Shown in pieces: positions 1 to 8,212 of a stretch of 64,000 nucleotides of DNA. The position numbers and the translations under genes are program-made. A model generated the notes under the pieces. That model made no database searches. It had not been told where the DNA came from and saw only the letters and a program-made list of their open reading frames with translations. This stretch comes from Brevibacterium album DSM 18261 (GTDB lineage Bacteria; Actinomycetota; Actinomycetes; Actinomycetales; Brevibacteriaceae). The stretch is from positions 124,001 to 188,000 of the forward strand of contig NZ_AUFJ01000013.1 in assembly GCF_000426445.1 (NCBI RefSeq), written 5' to 3'. The first letter of the stretch is position 1. The number at the start of each line of letters is the position of its first letter.

Positions 1-2
1 GC

Positions 3-482
3 TATGACCCGGACGGCTACGGTCCGCATGCCGGGGGCGTGTTCTTCCTCGCCCGGGAGGACACCGGCGCGATCTACGGATATGTGCTCGAGGACTCGGG
101 CGCGGCAATCCGGATCACCGCTGTCGACAGCGGTCTGCCGCGGCTCGCCGAACTCGAGTACGAACCGGACACCGGCCTGCTGTGGGCGGTGTGCGATGAC
201 TCCTGCGAAGGCGAGTCCGCCGTCCTGACCGTGCGCCGCAGCACCCCGGGACCTTGGGGATGGGAGCTGTGGGGCCGGCGGCAGACGGGCGAGCTCCAGC
301 CCGTCGCCCGCTACGCCCGGCCGGCCGACATGCCGGACACCAACAACGAGGGCTTCGCGCTCGCCCCGGCAACGGCCTGCGCCGATGGCCTCCGACCCGT
401 CTACTGGGCCGATGACGACGCCTTCGAGGCGCAGGCGCTGAGAAGGGGCGCGATCAGCTGCGAGCGCGGGCGGAACCCGTGA
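3..482 (+). CDS. C-terminal part of a secreted propeller-like protein (cut by window edge)
   Basis: The reading frame is already open at the left edge, so only the last 159 codons are seen. The visible part reads like blades of an extracellular beta-propeller (repeated aromatic and acidic turns such as VFFLAREDTGAIYGYVLED). It ends with a NNEGFAL... segment, a Cys, PVYWADDDAF, and a final Cys, a tail that resembles secreted phytase/esterase-like propeller proteins of actinobacteria. Three cysteines besides the last suggest disulfides outside the cell. The stop lies 71 bases before the ATG of the MurT-like gene, so the two may be co-transcribed. Enzymatic function cannot be stated; family assignment is from memory and tentative. 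Confidence 0.6.
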   Translation, partial: YDPDGYGPHAGGVFFLAREDTGAIYGYVLEDSGAAIRITAVDSGLPRLAELEYEPDTGLLWAVCDDSCEGESAVLTVRRSTPGPWGWELWGRRQTGELQPVARYARPADMPDTNNEGFALAPATACADGLRPVYWADDDAFEAQALRRGAISCERGRNP

Positions 483-553
483 GAACTGCTCCCCTTGCCT
501 CCCCGGGCACCCGGCATACGAGAGAAGACCTGAGAGAAGAAGGACCCGCACAC

Positions 554-2860
554 ATGCACTCCTCCACCCGCCCAGTCGCACAGTCTGCGCCCCCGCACAT
601 CGCGGTCCCGGCCTTCCCGGTCGTCCGACCGCTGCGCGCGCGGGCCGTGGGGTTCGCCGCCCGTCTCATCGCTCGCACCTCGCGGGCTCTCGGCTGGGGG
701 AGCGGCACGATGACCGGCGGCCGCCTCGCACTCCGCCTCGACTCCGGCGCGCTCGCGCGGCTGGGTCTGGGGCGCACGCATGTGCTCGTCACCGGGACGA
801 ACGGGAAGTCGACGACGAGCCGTCTGCTCGCCGCGGCACTCACCGGGACCGGACCGGTCGCCGAGGGCACGGGTGCGAACCAGATCCCCGGCCTCGTCGC
901 AGCGCTGGCGGAAGCGCCTGCGGGGGCGATCGTCGCGCTGGAGACGCGGGAGAGGGACGTGGGAACCGTGCTCGCCTCCCTCCGCCCGGCCGCGCTGGTC
1001 CTGCTCAACCTCAGCAGCGAGCACGCGGACCGGCCCGACGAGGCTGCAGAGCTCGAAGCCGCGCTGCGCGCCCGGATCGCGGCGCATCCGGACGTCGTGC
1101 TCATCGCGAACTGCGATGACGTCCGCATCGCCTCGGTCGCCGCCGCCGCGCCTGCTGTCGTCTGGGTCGCCGCGGGCATCGGCCGCGAGGGCCCGGTGCG
1201 CAGCTGCCCGCGCTGCGGCGCGCTCATCCTGGCCGCTGCCGCACCGGGAACCGCTGCCGATCCGCATCCGGACTGGCGCTGCTCCGCATGCTCGTTCTCC
1301 CGTCCCCGTCCGCACTGGTCGCTCGACAGGGAGGGCGGCGGCCACGTCCTGCGCGGCCCGGAGGGCTTCTGCGCGCCGCTGACCCTGCAGCTGCCGGGCG
1401 AGGCCAATCTGGGCAATGCGGCGCAGGCCGTCGCCGCGGCAGTCGCCCTGGGCGCAGAGCCCCGCACCGCCGTCGCGGCGGTTGCGCAGGTGCACGGGAT
1501 CGGCGAGCGCTACAGCACGCTCGAACTCGGGGAGCACCGCCTGCGGCTGCTGCTCGGCAAGAACCCGCCCGCGGCGCAGGAAGGCGTGGCCGCAGCCTCG
1601 CCGGAGGCTGCTGGGACGGTCATAGTGCTCAACGCGCAGGGGGACGAGACTCGCGACACGGCCTGGGTGTGGGACGTGGACTACAGCGCACTCGGAAGGC
1701 AAGGCCGCGCGCCCGCAGCCTCCGGGGCCGCGCGGCCTGACCCCGATGCCGAGGAGGCGCCCCCGCTCGTGCTCGCCGCGGGGGACCGGGCCGCAGATCT
1801 CTCCGTGCGCCTCACCTATGACGGCGTGCCCCACGTCGTCGAGACCGATGTCCTCCGGGCGGTCGCGCGGTGCGCACCCGGCGGTGTGGACGTCCTCGTG
1901 CCCGGGGTCGACACGATGCAGGCGCTCATGCGGGAGGCGACGGCCGCTGCCCGCCGGGGCGGAGTGCCGCTGTACGGTTCCCGTGTACGCGCTCGTTCGC
2001 TGCCGCTGCCGCTGCCGATGCCGTCGACGGGACCGGACCGGCCCTGCGCGGCGGTGCCCGGCGGCAGGGGCGACGGCCGGACGGTGCGGATCGGGCTCCT
2101 GCTCCCGGAGCTGCTCGCGGCCTCGGGCGACCGCGGCAACGCGCTCGTCCTGCGCGAGCGCTTGCGGTGGCGCGGCTTCCGCGCCGAGATCCTCCCACTG
2201 GGCTTCGACGACGCGGTCCCCGCCGATCTCGACCTGTGCGTCCTGGGCGGAAACGGGGGAGAGGAGCAGCGGCTCGCGGTCGCACACCTCGGAGGCTCCC
2301 GGGGGTTCCTGGCCGCAGCGGAGTCCGGTGTGCCGATCCTCGCGGTGCGTGCCGGAGCCCAGCTGCTGGGAGAATGGTTCGAGGACCGTGCAGGCCGCAG
2401 GCATGCGGGCCTGGGTCTGCTCGACGCCGTGTTCCCTCTGGCCGCAGGCGCCGCTGGGGCCGGCGACAGCGTCCCCGCACCCCGCGGGAGGCGCACCGGT
2501 GCCGCGCGCACCCGTGCGGGTGCGCTGCCCGCTGCCGGAGAGGTCGTCTGCTCCCCGCTCATGGACGAACTGAGCTCCGCGCTCAGCGGGGTGGTCCCGG
2601 GCACGCACGACTGGGTGCGCGGGAGCGGCTGCGCGCCGCTGGGCCGCGTGCTCGGCAGCGGCCGTGAGCCCGCCCGGGTCGAGGGGGCGGTGCAGGGAGG
2701 CATCATCGCCACGGACCTCCAGGGCCCCGTCCTCGCCCGCAGTCCGGAGCTCGCCGACGTGCTGCTGGCCCGGGCGCTGCGATTGGACCCCTGCGCGCTC
2801 ACCCCGCTCGACATACCCGCTGTCGACTCCCTGCGCGGGGAGAGGCTGACGGCGGTATGA
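554..2860 (+). CDS. MurT-type Mur ligase fused to a GatD-like glutamine amidotransferase domain lacking catalytic residues
   Basis: 768 aa. Residues about 55-500 align with MurT, the ATP-dependent half of lipid II isoglutaminyl synthase: P-loop GTNGKSTT (81-88), a zinc ribbon with Cys pairs near 218/221 and 243/246, GKNPP near 335, and DTAWVWDVDY near 368-377, which keeps the MurT Asp region. Residues about 512-740 align with GatD (GDRGNALVLRERLR, GVPILAVRAGAQLLGE, DLQGPVLARSP). The GatD nucleophile Cys is Arg599 and the catalytic His of the YLHGP motif is Gln723, so glutaminase activity should be absent. MurT and GatD are normally separate proteins. The MurT acidic motif (EIDE-like) and FRDQxDRxGE are also altered (ETRERD, SSEHADRPDE). 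I chose ATG 554 because GAAGAAGGA lies about 10 bases upstream; a GTG at 479 overlapping the previous stop is possible. It overlaps the kinase gene by ATGA. Confidence 0.88.
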   Translation: MHSSTRPVAQSAPPHIAVPAFPVVRPLRARAVGFAARLIARTSRALGWGSGTMTGGRLALRLDSGALARLGLGRTHVLVTGTNGKSTTSRLLAAALTGTGPVAEGTGANQIPGLVAALAEAPAGAIVALETRERDVGTVLASLRPAALVLLNLSSEHADRPDEAAELEAALRARIAAHPDVVLIANCDDVRIASVAAAAPAVVWVAAGIGREGPVRSCPRCGALILAAAAPGTAADPHPDWRCSACSFSRPRPHWSLDREGGGHVLRGPEGFCAPLTLQLPGEANLGNAAQAVAAAVALGAEPRTAVAAVAQVHGIGERYSTLELGEHRLRLLLGKNPPAAQEGVAAASPEAAGTVIVLNAQGDETRDTAWVWDVDYSALGRQGRAPAASGAARPDPDAEEAPPLVLAAGDRAADLSVRLTYDGVPHVVETDVLRAVARCAPGGVDVLVPGVDTMQALMREATAAARRGGVPLYGSRVRARSLPLPLPMPSTGPDRPCAAVPGGRGDGRTVRIGLLLPELLAASGDRGNALVLRERLRWRGFRAEILPLGFDDAVPADLDLCVLGGNGGEEQRLAVAHLGGSRGFLAAAESGVPILAVRAGAQLLGEWFEDRAGRRHAGLGLLDAVFPLAAGAAGAGDSVPAPRGRRTGAARTRAGALPAAGEVVCSPLMDELSSALSGVVPGTHDWVRGSGCAPLGRVLGSGREPARVEGAVQGGIIATDLQGPVLARSPELADVLLARALRLDPCALTPLDIPAVDSLRGERLTAV

Positions 2861-3840
2861 GCGGTGCCGCACCCGGCCGTGCCCCGGCAGAGACGATCAC
2901 CGTGCATGCAGACGACGCGGACGGCCGCCGGCGCAACCGTCTGGAGGTCTACGGCAGGCGGTGGGCCGCCGCACAGGGAGTGCCCGTGCCGCAGGTCATC
3001 GAGGCAGCCGAGGACGGCTCCCGATTCGTGGGCCGGCGGATCCGTGCGCTCCCGTCCGAGGGACGGGCCTACGTCGACGCCGCCCTTGAGTCGGCAGCCC
3101 TCATCGCTGCGGGGGCAGCCCCGCGGCCGCCGGCGCCCGCGACCACCTGGCGTCATCCCGACCGCAGGCGGACGGCGGTGAGAGCCGTGCAGCTGGCGGC
3201 AGCGGGGATCAGCCCCGTGCGCTTCGCCGCGGCCCGGGCAGCGGCGAACCGGCTGCCGTCCGCAGTGCCCTCCCACTTCGACTTCCACACCGGCAACGTC
3301 CTGCTGTCCGCGGCAGCTCCCGGTCCGGCCGCTGCAGGCACGGACGCCGCTGCCTTCGTCATCGACTTCGAGTACCTGCGCATGGGCCCGGCGCACGCGG
3401 ATGCGCTGCGGCTGCTCACGACCGTGCCACGGGCGGAGGACGCCGAGTACGGCCTCGATCTGCTGCTGCGCACGGCACCGGCGCGGGAGTGGCCGGGGAT
3501 CGCTGCGCAGCTGCGCTGGCTCGCGCTGCGTCCGCTCGCCGAGTTCATCACCGCAGAGGATCCGCAGGATCCGCATCGTGTGGCACGGGCGCGCCGCCGC
3601 TGGGCACTCGGACGGGCCTGGGCCCAGGACATCGAACGCGCCCACGGCCTGGCCTCCCGCAGAGCCGGGGCCGCCCACCCCAGCCCGCCCAGACGGACCG
3701 CAGTCCCCTCTTGGGCCGTCGCGGTGGACGCCCTGCCCGCCGGCGGCTCCCCGCGCGGCCGCCGGCCGCACGGCGATCTGCCGGGGGCCTTCTCTCCGCC
3801 GTATCCGCATGCGCATGCACCCGAAGGCGGGTGCCCATGA
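2857..3840 (+). CDS. Aminoglycoside-phosphotransferase/choline-kinase-fold protein
   Basis: 327 aa. The C-lobe is clear: the catalytic loop HFDFHTGN (His140, Asp142, Asn147) fits HxDxxxxN, and VIDFEYLRMGP (Asp170) gives the metal-binding DFE. The N-lobe is short; a region like the usual REAEVYRxLAxxGVPVPxV is seen (EVYGRRWAAAQGVPVPQVIE), but no obvious ATP-binding Lys precedes it, so activity is not certain. A Pro/Gly/His-rich tail of about 60 residues follows the fold. It starts in an ATGA overlap with the MurT-like gene and ends in an ATGA overlap with the flippase, so the three are probably translated together. A small hydroxylated or amino substrate, perhaps a sugar or a precursor used by the neighbours, is inferred. 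Antibiotic resistance is possible but not favoured by context. Confidence 0.8.
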   Translation: MSGAAPGRAPAETITVHADDADGRRRNRLEVYGRRWAAAQGVPVPQVIEAAEDGSRFVGRRIRALPSEGRAYVDAALESAALIAAGAAPRPPAPATTWRHPDRRRTAVRAVQLAAAGISPVRFAAARAAANRLPSAVPSHFDFHTGNVLLSAAAPGPAAAGTDAAAFVIDFEYLRMGPAHADALRLLTTVPRAEDAEYGLDLLLRTAPAREWPGIAAQLRWLALRPLAEFITAEDPQDPHRVARARRRWALGRAWAQDIERAHGLASRRAGAAHPSPPRRTAVPSWAVAVDALPAGGSPRGRRPHGDLPGAFSPPYPHAHAPEGGCP

Positions 3841-5351
3841 GTGCCGGCACCGGCACGGCAGGACGCGAGCGCCGGCTCGCGGCGGCACTCCTCTCCCTGG
3901 CCGGCGGCGAGGTGGCGGGCAAGGTGCTCACGCTCGCCACCCTCGTGCTCGCGGCCCGCGCAGTGGGGATCGAGGGCTTCGGCCTCCTCACCTTCGGCAT
4001 GGGGCTGGGCACGCTGCTGGCGACGCTGCCCTCGCTGGCACCCTCGGCGAGGATGGTTCAGCTCGTGGGCCGGGATCTCAGCACGCTCGGCGTCCGCCTG
4101 GCCGCCCTCACCGTGCTCCGCTGGGCATTCACGGTGCCCGCGGCGGCACTCGCGGTGCCGTTCGTCCTGCTGCGTCCCGAGGCCGCGGACCGCTGGGCGC
4201 TCGCGCTCATGGTCGCGGCGGCCCTGCTGGACAACACGCTCAAGGTCTGGCTCGCGGCCTGCACCGCCCTCGACAGGCAGGCGGCCACGGCGGCGGTCCT
4301 CGTCGCCCAGCGCCTCGTCACGCTGCTCCTCGTGCTCGGCGCTCTCACGCTGCATCCCACCCCCGTGACGGTCGCGGCGGCCTTCGTCCTGGGAGCGCTG
4401 TTCGCCAACGCGGCGATGGCCCGGCTGGCCCGCAGGTTCGGGGCCCGGGCAGCCTACCGAGGGCTGCGTCGCGAGCACTTCCGCGAGCTGCTCGCGGCGG
4501 TGCCCGTCTCCGGAGCGAGCAGCATCCTCGAGGCAGGCCTCGCCCGTCTCGACGTCATCCTCCTCGGGCTGCTGGCGGGGGACGCGGCAGTGGGCGTCTA
4601 CGGCGTGGCCCATCGGCTCATGGAGACGGCCCTCTTCGTGAGCTGGTCGCTGGCCCGTGCGCTCACGCCGGACCTCGTGCGCGCCCGGGACGGGGCCGAG
4701 CTCGGTCCGCCGCTGCGCCTCGGGCTGGTGCTCCTGGGCGCGCTCTACGTGCCCTACGGAGCGGTCCTCGCCCTCGCCGGGGACCGGCTCGCAGCGCTCC
4801 TGTTCGGCTCCGGCTACGAGACCGGCGGGGTGCTGGCCCTCCTGGCGGCGGCCCCGCTGCTGTTCGGGATCGCGCACTTCTCTCAGGTGGCGCTCTTCGC
4901 CCGCCGTCCCGACCCCCTCGTCCCGCTCGCCCTGCTCCTCGCCCTCACCGTCAACCTCGGGCTCAACCTCGTCCTCCTCCCGCACCTGGCAGCGGAGGCC
5001 GCAGCACTCGCCAAGACCGCCGCCTTCGGCGTGCAGGCCGCGGTGCTGGGACTCGGACTGGCCAGGCTGGCTCCGATCCCCGGCCTCGTCCGCGGGGCTG
5101 CGGTCACGGTCGCTGCCGCTGCGTGCGCCTGCCTGCCGCTGATCGCGGTCCTCCCGCGGGTGCCCGCTGTGCTGCTGCCGGTGCTCGCACTCGCGGGCAC
5201 TGTGTACTGTGCGCTCTGGTATCTGCTGTGCCGTCGCTTCGACCGCGAGACCGCGGCGTGGATCGGGAGAGCGCGAGCGGGTGCTGCCGGCACTGGTCCG
5301 ATCGCGGCTTCGCCCGCTTCCGCCCGGACCGCGGGGGAGGTGCGGAGATGA
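3837..5351 (+). CDS. Polysaccharide/lipid-linked oligosaccharide flippase (Wzx/MATE-like)
   Basis: 504 aa with about 12-14 hydrophobic segments. The N-terminus (LLSLAGGEVAGKVLTLATLVLAARAVG, then GFGLLTFGMGLGTLL) matches the polysaccharide biosynthesis/MOP exporter fold that flips undecaprenyl-linked sugars. A second copy-like region starts at SGASSILEAGLARLDVILLGLLAGDAAVGVYG, the usual internal repeat of the family. The ATG at 3837 is part of an ATGA overlap with the kinase stop. As the third gene after a MurT-like ligase and a kinase, it probably moves whatever lipid-linked product they modify across the membrane. No glycosyltransferase is present inside the window; it could lie upstream. 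MurJ is less likely because MurJ genes sit elsewhere and the closest resemblance is to Wzx. Confidence 0.85.
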   Translation: MSAGTGTAGRERRLAAALLSLAGGEVAGKVLTLATLVLAARAVGIEGFGLLTFGMGLGTLLATLPSLAPSARMVQLVGRDLSTLGVRLAALTVLRWAFTVPAAALAVPFVLLRPEAADRWALALMVAAALLDNTLKVWLAACTALDRQAATAAVLVAQRLVTLLLVLGALTLHPTPVTVAAAFVLGALFANAAMARLARRFGARAAYRGLRREHFRELLAAVPVSGASSILEAGLARLDVILLGLLAGDAAVGVYGVAHRLMETALFVSWSLARALTPDLVRARDGAELGPPLRLGLVLLGALYVPYGAVLALAGDRLAALLFGSGYETGGVLALLAAAPLLFGIAHFSQVALFARRPDPLVPLALLLALTVNLGLNLVLLPHLAAEAAALAKTAAFGVQAAVLGLGLARLAPIPGLVRGAAVTVAAAACACLPLIAVLPRVPAVLLPVLALAGTVYCALWYLLCRRFDRETAAWIGRARAGAAGTGPIAASPASARTAGEVRR

Positions 5352-5418
5352 GCACGCGCGCCGCGTATCCCCTCGGGAGACGGCCCCGGAATCGAGCTGG
5401 AGGCACGAGCGTTTACCC

Positions 5419-5447
5419 CCGCGGACGCCGGAGGTCCTCATCCGCGG
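5419..5447. other. Inverted repeat between flippase and LuxR gene
   Basis: CCGCGGA and TCCGCGG, 7-bp arms 15 bases apart, sit 68 bases after the flippase stop. There is no T-run, so an operator for a downstream regulator is as likely as a terminator. A TATCGT at 5471-5476 fits the TANNNT -10 form and could serve the LuxR gene, but no matching -35 is seen. Confidence 0.3.
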
Positions 5448-5578
5448 CCACGCCGCTTAAAAGAGGCGAGTATCGTAGCCTCGGAGCGTCTGAGCGGTGG
5501 TCCGCGTGCTCCCCCACGCTGCGGAGAGTCGCTCCGCCAGACGACGGAGTTCTGCGGCACAGGAGGTGCGACCCGCAC

Positions 5579-8212
5579 ATGGACGATCGACGCACGGAGG
5601 CGAAGGGCGGGGAGACGCCCCTCCCGGCACTTATCGCGCGCCTGAGCGACCACTGCCGCTCCCATCGCGGGGCCGTGGTGTCGCTGACGGGGACCGTCGG
5701 CGCCGGCCAGCGGCAGGTCCTGCAGATGCTGGTGCGCTCCCTCATGTGCGACGGCGCCCCGGCGGTGCTGCGTGAGTGCGTCTCCCGCAGACTCGGGCCG
5801 GACGCACCCGTCCGCCGCTTCGAGGCCCTGGACGGCGGAGCCGAGGCGTCTCCCGCCGCACTCCTCCGCCGGCTGGTGCCGCAGGACGGCACCGGCGGCA
5901 GCCGGGTCATCGCCTTCGTCCCGCATGCGGACCTGCTCGACGACGACTCCCTCCGCCTCCTCGACGCGCTCGTCCACAGCAGCGCCCATACCGTCGTGCT
6001 GGCCAGCCTGCAGATCCCGCAGCGCTATCTCGAGATCCTCGACTCCCCGCGCGGGCTGCACGCGGAGCTGCCGCCGCTGACGCCCGCGGACGCGGCGGAC
6101 ATCGTGGCCCGCCGGACCGGCGCACCGCCGACCCCGCAGGCGCTCGCCTACCTCCTGGAGCAGGCAGGCGGCATGCTGGGCCTCTTCCACGCCGTCGTGC
6201 ACGTGGGCCGGAGCGAGCAGTGGCTGCAGCACCGGGGGGACTGGACCGTCATCGCGCGCTCTCCGCTGTGGCTGGACCGCCGCTGGGCGCTCAGGTTCCA
6301 TGACAGGTACGCGGAGGTCGTCACGGTCGCGGGGCTGCGCCTGCTGGAGCGCGCCGCACTCACCGGCCGGGCTCCTCTGCGGGAGGCGATGGAGGACCCG
6401 CTGCGGCGAGCGGCTGCCGTGCGGCTGGAACAGGCCGGGATCGCGCACGTGTCCGGCGGCGCCCTGCGCATCCGGCAGCCCGTGGTCGCGACGGCCTTCG
6501 AGCTCGCAGGCTCCTCCTCGCCGGAGGCGCAGGACGACTGGGAGCGCGCCGTCGCCGAGGACGCTCCCGACCGCTCCCCGCTCATGGCGCTGGCCTCGGG
6601 CATCCCCGTGGCACCGGCCGAGCTGGGCCGGGGTGCGGTCCTCGCCTCCGGCGACGGACGCCTGCATCAGGCGTACGCCCTGCTCAGCCCGGTGATGGAC
6701 CCGGGGCCCCGCACCTTCTTCGCACGTGCCACCATCGAGGCCTCCGCGGCACGCCCGCACAGGGCGCTGGACACTCTGCGCGCAGCCGCCGAGCGCGCAG
6801 CCGCGGCAGGCGACCGCGTCTCCCAGGCCGAAGCCGAGGCCGTGGCCCAGTTCGTCGTCGCCGCCAGCTTCCGCTTCGAGGAGATCGTCTTCGCCCCGGC
6901 GCCGCCGGTCGATGAGTCGCTCCTGGGCCCGGGCTCCTCGGGGCTGTACCGGGCCGCCAGGGTGATGCGCAGCTTCGCCCTCGCGCTGTGGGCGGTGCAC
7001 GAGCCCGCCTCGGCACCGTGGTCCGCGGAGGGGCCGGCGGATCACCCTGCGTACACCGGCACGGCGCTCCCGCCGCACCAGGAGCCGACGACGGAGGCGG
7101 GCGCACCGGCCGGGGAGTCGCTGCCGGTCAGCATCGGCGACCGCCTCATGGGCGGCCGCAGCAGCGAGCTCGCGTACGCCTGCGAGCTGACTGCTCAGGC
7201 GTGTCTGGCTGTCCTGCAGGACCGGAGCGAGGACGCCCGCGCCCTGCTGGCGGAACTTGCGGCAGTGGACTGGGTGCGATTGCCGCTGCTGGGGGTGGTC
7301 TGGTGCCGCGAACTTCAATTCTTCACCCGGCTGCTGCTGGAGTTCGACGCCGACCCCTGCACTGATCGCTGGCTCGCCGAAGCCCCCATCGGCATCCGCC
7401 TGCAGGCCGCGGTGCCGACGGATTCCCTCGAACTGGTCGGCGGGCTCGTACGGGGGGAGCCGATCGCCCAGCTGCAGGAGCAGCTGAGCATGCTGTGGGC
7501 GAAGACGGATACCGAGCTGCTCAAGGGCACCGTCACACGGGGGCTGATGGAGATGATGGACCGGGCAGTGCCCGGGACCGTGAGCACCGGGCTGTCGGGA
7601 CCGCTCGGTGCGGAGCTGCGTGAGGGTCCGCTGCCCGCGGCCTACGAAGCCGAACCGGGTCTGAAGATCATGGCGGAGTTCGCGAGGCTGCTGCACGGTC
7701 CCGTCGACGTGCTGGACGCCGCACATATCTTCGCCGGCAACTCGTACGGGGTGCTGGTCCGTCGGATGCTCGTCCGGACCGTCATCATCCGCAGGGCCCC
7801 GGAGCTGCCTCCGAGGATCTGCGCTGATCTTCGCCGTACCGCTGAGCACGTGGGGGTTGAGCCCGAATGGCTGGCCCTGGCGCAGGCATGTGCGGCGCAG
7901 GACGAGATCGCCTACGAAGAGGCCCGGGCACAGGCTCACCGCAGGCATCCCCGTGTGCACGTCGCGCCGTGGAACGGCGGGTCCCCGACACGGGACGGTG
8001 CTCCGGAGACGATGTTCCGTCACGATCGCCTCTCGGTGCTCTCTCCGCGTGAGCAGGAGATCGCACGCGCCCTCGCTGAGGGCCGCACCACGGCGGAGGC
8101 GGCCGGGCTGTTCGGCGTGTCCGTGAGGACGGTGGACACGCACATCCGCAGCATCTACCGCAAGCTCGACGTGCACAGCCGCACGGAGCTGCGTGCGGAG
8201 ATCGTGCTGTGA
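5579..8212 (+). CDS. Large LuxR-family transcriptional regulator with degenerate NTPase domain
   Basis: 877 aa. The C-terminus is a standard LuxR/GerE helix-turn-helix (LSPREQEIARALAEGRTTAEAAGLFGVS, then RTVDTHIRSIYRKL). The N-terminus has the layout of a STAND/LAL ATPase, but the P-loop position reads GTVGAGQRQ (residues about 38-46): the Lys and Ser/Thr needed to bind phosphate are Gln and Arg. The Walker-B-like strand is VIAFVPHADLLDDDSLRLL. The middle is helical and Ala/Glu-rich like tetratricopeptide-type sensor repeats. ATG 5579 follows AGGAGG at 5561-5566. The next regulator overlaps its stop by GTGA. The pair follows the MurT/kinase/flippase operon in the same direction, so it may control it; this is inferred only from position. 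Confidence 0.85.
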   Translation: MDDRRTEAKGGETPLPALIARLSDHCRSHRGAVVSLTGTVGAGQRQVLQMLVRSLMCDGAPAVLRECVSRRLGPDAPVRRFEALDGGAEASPAALLRRLVPQDGTGGSRVIAFVPHADLLDDDSLRLLDALVHSSAHTVVLASLQIPQRYLEILDSPRGLHAELPPLTPADAADIVARRTGAPPTPQALAYLLEQAGGMLGLFHAVVHVGRSEQWLQHRGDWTVIARSPLWLDRRWALRFHDRYAEVVTVAGLRLLERAALTGRAPLREAMEDPLRRAAAVRLEQAGIAHVSGGALRIRQPVVATAFELAGSSSPEAQDDWERAVAEDAPDRSPLMALASGIPVAPAELGRGAVLASGDGRLHQAYALLSPVMDPGPRTFFARATIEASAARPHRALDTLRAAAERAAAAGDRVSQAEAEAVAQFVVAASFRFEEIVFAPAPPVDESLLGPGSSGLYRAARVMRSFALALWAVHEPASAPWSAEGPADHPAYTGTALPPHQEPTTEAGAPAGESLPVSIGDRLMGGRSSELAYACELTAQACLAVLQDRSEDARALLAELAAVDWVRLPLLGVVWCRELQFFTRLLLEFDADPCTDRWLAEAPIGIRLQAAVPTDSLELVGGLVRGEPIAQLQEQLSMLWAKTDTELLKGTVTRGLMEMMDRAVPGTVSTGLSGPLGAELREGPLPAAYEAEPGLKIMAEFARLLHGPVDVLDAAHIFAGNSYGVLVRRMLVRTVIIRRAPELPPRICADLRRTAEHVGVEPEWLALAQACAAQDEIAYEEARAQAHRRHPRVHVAPWNGGSPTRDGAPETMFRHDRLSVLSPREQEIARALAEGRTTAEAAGLFGVSVRTVDTHIRSIYRKLDVHSRTELRAEIVL

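Noticed and set aside
479..553. GTG at 479 as the start of the MurT-like fusion
   Set aside because: It overlaps the previous stop, but ATG 554 has a good GAAGAAGGA site and the extra 25 residues are unlike the family; not fully excluded.
401..2872. Very long open frames on the minus strand (for example 401-2872, 3153-5441, 5438-8404, 8155-10644, 11500-14832)
   Set aside because: They lie antisense to well-supported genes; their Arg/Pro/Gly/His-rich translations with no domains are typical shadows in GC-rich DNA.
2857..3840. Aminoglycoside resistance gene
   Set aside because: The fold is APH-like, but the short N-lobe and tight coupling to a MurT-like ligase and a flippase point to a biosynthetic role.
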